Source: Rhodobacterales bacterium
GTDB lineage: Bacteria; Pseudomonadota; Alphaproteobacteria; Rhodobacterales; Rhodobacteraceae
Length of the DNA: 35,700 nt
Assembly (NCBI GenBank): GCA_021155205.1
Contig: JAJNPS010000022.1
Span: 1-35,700 of the forward strand
Direction of reading: 5' to 3'
The notes below the pieces were generated by a model. It saw nothing but the letters and a program-made list of their open reading frames with translations, did no database searches and was not told the origin of the DNA. Position 1 is the stretch's first letter. Each line of letters opens with the position of its first letter. Shown one piece after another: positions 32,415 to 35,700 of this stretch. Both the position numbers and the translations under genes were made by a program.

Positions 32415-33446
32415 TCAGGCCACCTTCGGTGCGGGACCATCGGAACGGAAGTCCGTGCCCTCGACCCACATGCGATGCAGGATGACACCGATGCGGCGCG
32501 CCAGCGCGACCATCGCACGCTTCGATCCTCGGCGGCGGGCAACCTGAGCGGCCCATGTCCTGAGCCAGGTCGAACGGCCACGGTGCATCATAACTGTGGC
32601 GGCTTGGCACAGAGCGCGTCGAAGGTTGACGTCGCCGGCCTTGGTGATCCCACCCGAGACATCACGCTCACCCGACTGGTTTCGCGAGGGCGTCAGTCCA
32701 ACCCAAGGCCCGACCTTCTTCGAGGACGTGAAGCGGCCAGGGTCATCCACCGCGGATCGATAGGTCAATGCGACCACCGCAGCGACTCCGGGCATGGACA
32801 TCATGCGGCGGCAGGCCGGATCCTCCTGGGCAAGCTGGCGGACACGGCGCTCCAGCCCGGCCAGCTCCTGTCGGAGCGATAGTCGCGCCCGCAGCATCGG
32901 TTCTGTTGCCGCTTCCAGCATCGGGTTGCCCGCGGCCAATTCGCGAATGCGCTGTTCGAACCTGCCGCGCGATATGGAGCCGACCTTCAGGCCAAAGTTC
33001 CGCAAGAGCCCGCGAAGAGACATTTCCAGTGCGATGAAGCCCTGTTGCACTGCCTTGCGCGCGTTCAGAACAGCGCGAACCTCTTGTGCTGACACAGATT
33101 TACAGTGAACCGGTCGGAACCATCCCAGATGAAGCAGGCGCGCGATCCCTTCGGCATCCCTGCGATCGGTCTTGATCGGCATGGCCTTCAGCGCCCCCTT
33201 CACCTGCCGGGTTTCCATCAGCACGACGTCAAGTCCAGCCTGGGTCAGCCCGCGGTACAACCATTGCGACAAGGGACCGGCTTCCAGGCCGATGACGGCG
33301 ATGGTGCCGTCGAGGTCCCCCATCCAGCGTATCAGCACTTCCGGCTCGCTGGCCGCCTGCGACTCCCTCACGATCTTCCCATGCTCGCTGATCACGCAGA
33401 TCGCGGTCTTCTCCAGCGACACGTCCAGTCCGACAAACAGCCTCAT
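32415..33446 (-). CDS. IS110-family transposase (DEDD recombinase)
   Basis: 343 aa. The N-terminal RuvC-like DEDD domain shows D8 (GLDVS), E55 (IGLEAG), D94 and D97 (KTDRRDAEG). The C-terminal Transposase_20 domain begins around MSMPGVAAVVALTYRSAV and includes SGERDVSGGITKAGD with the conserved serines. Length is normal and the frame intact. AAAAGGAGG lies upstream of the ATG. It appears functional. Confidence 0.95.
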   Translation of the reverse strand: MRLFVGLDVSLEKTAICVISEHGKIVRESQAASEPEVLIRWMGDLDGTIAVIGLEAGPLSQWLYRGLTQAGLDVVLMETRQVKGALKAMPIKTDRRDAEGIARLLHLGWFRPVHCKSVSAQEVRAVLNARKAVQQGFIALEMSLRGLLRNFGLKVGSISRGRFEQRIRELAAGNPMLEAATEPMLRARLSLRQELAGLERRVRQLAQEDPACRRMMSMPGVAAVVALTYRSAVDDPGRFTSSKKVGPWVGLTPSRNQSGERDVSGGITKAGDVNLRRALCQAATVMMHRGRSTWLRTWAAQVARRRGSKRAMVALARRIGVILHRMWVEGTDFRSDGPAPKVA

Positions 33447-33507
33447 CCCGCAGTCCTCCTTTTGGATCCAATACGGGAATGGCGCCAGCTTACCCTCGAC
33501 TTTGCAA

Positions 33508-33777
33508 CGGTAACGGGCGGGTCGCGACGCAGGCCCCGTTACGGCATCTCGTTTCTGGAAAACTGGATGGCCTACTACGACAAGCTGGCTGAGGAAGACC
33601 GGGCCCTCTTGCGTCTACGCCCCGTGTTTTTCCTGTCGCCAAGTTAGCGGCAGATAGATTTGGCGATTTACGCTTTTGGGTTCGGATGTGGCGTCCAGAG
33701 GGACGGCCAGCGAGCGCCGCCTTGATGCTTATAGAGCGTGCATTTTCGGTCTGGTCAGCTTGGGGCAGGTTGATCAT
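33508..33777. other. Right flank of the IS with a palindrome and a broken frame
   Basis: GTAACGGG (33510-33517) and CCCGTTAC (33535-33542) make a palindrome directly beside the IS. An open frame then runs from the IS boundary to a stop at 33647 (reading ...YGISFLENWMAYYDKLAEEDRALLRLRP...). It has no credible start and I do not recognise it; it may be the tail of a gene cut by the IS. CGCCAA/TTGGCG (about 33636-33665) could form a hairpin at its end. Confidence 0.45.
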
Positions 33778-34200
33778 ATGAAAAACATCGTGTGCCTTCC
33801 CTCGCGCCCCGCCCGTCTGTCCCACAAGCTTCAGGAAGCGATCAGGCTGACTGTTGTGGAAGGGCTGACCATCATCGCTGCCTGCGAACGTGCCGGCATT
33901 TCCCGACAGGGCTATCACAAGGCGATGAAACGGCCCGCGGTGCGCGATCATTTGCAGGAGGTGCAGCGCCAGTTCGTGGCAGATGCCGATGTGAAACGGG
34001 CGTACCTCAAGGCACGTGCCTTCGAGGTGGCTCTCGATCTGATGTTGAACAGCAAGAGCGAGGCGATCCGCGCTCGCATGGTCGAGTTTCTTGCAGGCGA
34101 TGCCAAGGTTTCGCCCGTCGCCGTTAACATCGACGCGCGGCAGGCAAAGCCTCAGGCATTTTACAGCTATCAGCGCCCTCCACAGGACGTGGATGGCTGA
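33778..34200 (+). CDS. Phage-like helix-turn-helix protein (terminase small-subunit-like)
   Basis: 140 aa. Residues about 13-45 (LSHKLQEAIRLTVVEGLTII, then AACERAGISRQGYHKAMKRPAV) look like the helix-turn-helix of phage terminase small subunits and of related phage DNA-binding proteins, followed by a charged helical region and a polar tail. No large terminase gene lies beside it, so the call rests on this pattern only. Shine-Dalgarno is weak (AGG 9 nt upstream). Confidence 0.5.
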   Translation: MKNIVCLPSRPARLSHKLQEAIRLTVVEGLTIIAACERAGISRQGYHKAMKRPAVRDHLQEVQRQFVADADVKRAYLKARAFEVALDLMLNSKSEAIRARMVEFLAGDAKVSPVAVNIDARQAKPQAFYSYQRPPQDVDG

Positions 34201-34225
34201 CCTTTTGGTTTCAGATCCCGCTTGA

Positions 34226-34459
34226 TCAGTTTGAAACGCAGGTCACTGTGCCGTCGCCGCCTGGAAAGCATTTAGTGACGGTCCCACCGGTTAGTCTGGC
34301 CTTCTCTTCGTTGTAAGCCGCAATGCAGGCTCGCGTGTATGCCTGCATCATTTCGCCGCCATAGGACACCGGGCATCCCTCGGGCGTCGTCGGCGCAGTG
34401 CCGGGTTCGGAAACACAGCCAGCAAGCAGAACAAAACAGAGCGCGGAAATAGTTTTCAT
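34226..34459 (-). CDS. Small lipoprotein
   Basis: 77 aa with a lipoprotein signal peptide (ISALCFVLLAGC, lipid-bearing Cys at 15) and a short cysteine-containing mature part. GAGGGA lies 5 nt before the ATG. Lying among phage remnants it could be a phage lysis-related lipoprotein, but its sequence shows nothing specific. Function unknown. Confidence 0.65.
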   Translation of the reverse strand: MKTISALCFVLLAGCVSEPGTAPTTPEGCPVSYGGEMMQAYTRACIAAYNEEKARLTGGTVTKCFPGGDGTVTCVSN

Positions 34460-34802
34460 AGGATCCCTCGGTTAAACATGGATCAACATAACTGGTTTGA
34501 GGTCCACATACGCAACCGGGATGTTGATGGTTAGTCAAAGTTTTTGATCCGAAGGGAGTGCTCTTTGCTCGATGTCCTTTAGGCCCACGTCCCGAATTTG
34601 CCCCTGCCTCGGCGGTAGGACCAAATTCCACCTCGCAAGCACGCGTGCCGCATCATGTACCGCAACGGTCACCAAGGAAACATAAAGGCCGGATGGGCCT
34701 CTCTCCCGCTCCCTAGGCGCGTGCAGTGGCATTTGAGGGCGCGTCTTTCGTAAGGAATGAGACATGAGGGTAACTTTTCAACACGCCGCGCAAGATCAAC
34801 AG
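34460..34802. other. Gene-poor stretch in the phage remnant
   Basis: No convincing gene. A 76-aa frame on the minus strand (34535-34765) has no ribosome site; a 62-aa plus frame at 34764 has one (AAGGA) but runs through the terminator below. G+C is somewhat lower than in the core genes. Confidence 0.5.
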
Positions 34803-34831
34803 AAAAAGGCCCGCACGGAACCGCACGGGCC
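34803..34831 (-). terminator. Intrinsic terminator after the virion-like gene
   Basis: On the minus strand GGCCCG (34831-34826) pairs with CGGGCC (34813-34808), with an inner imperfect stem, and is followed by TTTTT (34807-34803). It lies about 47 bp past the stop of the minus-strand virion-like gene. Confidence 0.75.
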
Positions 34832-34877
34832 GGAAAAGTGGTCAGGGGGGTGGTGTTGCTCACGTGCGAGCCACACG

Positions 34878-35561
34878 CTAGCCGCCAATTGCAGCCTTCA
34901 GGTCAGGCATTCGACTGGGCAGCGCCTCGCCTGGAAGCCAATAAGCCTCTGACGCCCTGCCATTGGACCGCTGACGTGCCACCCTGTGCATGGCATTGAT
35001 GCTTTCGGGATCGAGCATCAGCTGAAGGCGGTCAAAGAACAGCCGGTCGAGCGCGACACCGAGGGCGGGCAGATCACCTCCCGGCATGTACCGGTTGGCG
35101 AGTTTGACTGTTTCGGTTGGAAAGTCCGAGCCTGACGTCACTAGGCGCGCCAAGTCCTGCATGAGAGCAATACCAGGCCCCGCGGTATAGGTTCCCAATC
35201 CGCCGAAGGGGGACTGCGTGGCACCGGCCACATCGCCTGCGATGCCAAACACGCCACCCCGCACCGCCGCCGATGCCCAGAAGGCCCCGTTCGTCATGTC
35301 CTGCGGATCGTTGCCGTTCACGACCTCTGCGAGCTGCAAGGCAACTGCGCCCATGACGGTTGCGCCAGCCGCAAGGTCGACGAAGTACATGACCCGGCCT
35401 GCAACGGTCGGCATAGCCATGATCCGGCGGAATTGGTTCACGGTGTAGGTCATGGGGAAGGATTTGAACATCATCCCGGACTTCAGGATTTCATAGCCCA
35501 AGGTGCCGGGCTCAAGGCGGCCCTCAACATGCGCACGCGCCCACGTCGAGGAGGTCGGAAC
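34878..35561 (-). pseudogene. C-terminal part of a probable phage virion protein, cut by IS3
   Basis: At least 227 residues of open frame end at a TAG at 34880-34878 and run up to the IS3 end at 35562 without a start. The pattern ARAHVEG...LGYEILKSGMMFKSFPM resembles the C-terminal region of large internal virion or transglycosylase-like proteins of podovirus-type phages. It continues VNQFRRIMAMP, then a hydrophobic glycine/alanine-rich part (VDLAAGATVMGAVALQLAEV). A TTG at 35501 gives a 207-aa frame but is not a credible start. The N-terminal part is lost at this site. Confidence 0.6.
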
Positions 35562-35700
35562 TGGACTTGCCCGACTTTTGTGGAGAGCGTTTAGCTCACT
35601 TCCCGGACCTTTCGCTCGAAGGCGATGGGGCTTTGGAAGCCGAGCGATGAATGCCGCCTGATGGGGTTATAGAACCCGTCGATGTATCTGGCGACGGCGA
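35562..35700 (-). mobile_element. End of an IS3-family insertion sequence
   Basis: The terminal repeat starts TGGACTTGCCCGACTTTTG at 35562 and is followed on the minus strand by the end of an IS3 transposase. The remainder lies beyond the window. The element end coincides with the break in the virion-like gene. Confidence 0.7.
35591..35700 (-). CDS. IS3-family transposase, C-terminal fragment
   Basis: The visible 35 residues (RYIDGFYNPIRRHSSLGF, then QSPIAFERKVREVS) are the characteristic end of the rve integrase domain of IS3-type transposases. The stop TAA is at 35593-35591. The remainder is outside the window, so I cannot tell whether it is intact. Confidence 0.9.
   Translation of the reverse strand, partial: AVARYIDGFYNPIRRHSSLGFQSPIAFERKVREVS

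Larger units (their letters stand above)
32106..33507 (-). mobile_element. IS110-family insertion sequence, IS1111 type
   Basis: About 1402 bp. Subterminal imperfect inverted repeats GTCGAGGGTAAGC (minus, ending at 33488) and GTCCCGGTCAAGC (plus, 32109-32121) match 9 of 13. They sit 7 bp and 3 bp from the proposed ends, the asymmetric layout known for IS1111-type elements. Both ends abut a perfect 10-bp direct repeat, CGGTAACGGG (32096-32105 and 33508-33517). The transposase start side is short (about 61 bp) and the other side has 309 bp without a gene. Confidence 0.7.

Noticed and set aside
34764..34952. 62-aa plus-strand frame with an AAGGA upstream
   Set aside because: It runs through the strong terminator of the opposite gene and into that gene's end; no family resemblance.

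Overview
The window reads as chromosomal DNA of an alphaproteobacterium, most likely Rhodobacterales (Paracoccus/Rhodobacter-like). The evidence is high G+C, tightly packed genes, many ATGA or TGATG stop/start overlaps, a ctaC-ctaB-small gene-ctaG-ctaE-SURF1 cytochrome aa3 oxidase operon followed by thrC and an M16 peptidase, DUF2927 and DUF6324-like proteins, and a GAAC-N7-GAAC SOS box before mmcB. The species cannot be fixed from sequence alone.

Left part (1-6530): a beta-class DNA methyltransferase fused to an Mrr-like nuclease domain is interrupted by an in-frame amber codon (minus strand). Next comes a plus-strand purine/methionine salvage group: methylthioadenosine phosphorylase, a coupled secreted DUF2927 protein and adenine phosphoribosyltransferase. 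It faces a GlcD-type FAD dehydrogenase and an exported UlaG-like metallo-hydrolase across a strong terminator hairpin.

Middle-left (6612-14665, minus strand): one near-continuous run starts with ctaC and goes on through ctaB, a 69-aa membrane protein, ctaG (cox11), ctaE, SURF1, thrC, an M16 peptidase, a GNAT acetyltransferase and a DUF1697 protein. It diverges from tldD at about 14.7 kb. tldD is followed by an ETHE1-like MBL-fold protein and a VTT-domain membrane protein, the latter preceded by two mutually exclusive hairpins.

Middle-right (18054-30839, plus strand): a 12-gene carbohydrate cluster. It holds a DUF4432 aldose-epimerase-like protein, two SDR dehydrogenases, four different Gfo/Idh/MocA oxidoreductases, an IolE-like TIM-barrel isomerase/lyase and a complete ribose-type ABC importer (binding protein, double ATPase, two permeases). 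No sugar kinase, aldolase, glycoside hydrolase or iolBCD gene is present. I read it as an oxidation-isomerisation/elimination-reduction route for an unphosphorylated cyclitol, anhydrosugar or glycoside. It is the best candidate in the window for an undescribed pathway. A folded repeat sits between the binding-protein and ATPase genes, and the ATPase appears to have only one working nucleotide site.

Right part (30850-35700): tRNA-His(GTG), a DUF6324-like small protein and mmcB with its SOS box end the core region. Beyond lies a mobile patch. It contains an IS110-family element of the IS1111 type (about 1.4 kb, with a long non-coding end that could encode a bridge RNA) inserted beside a palindrome; phage-like remnants (a terminase-small-subunit-like HTH protein, a small lipoprotein, the C-terminal part of a probable virion protein); and the end of an IS3-family element that cuts the virion gene.
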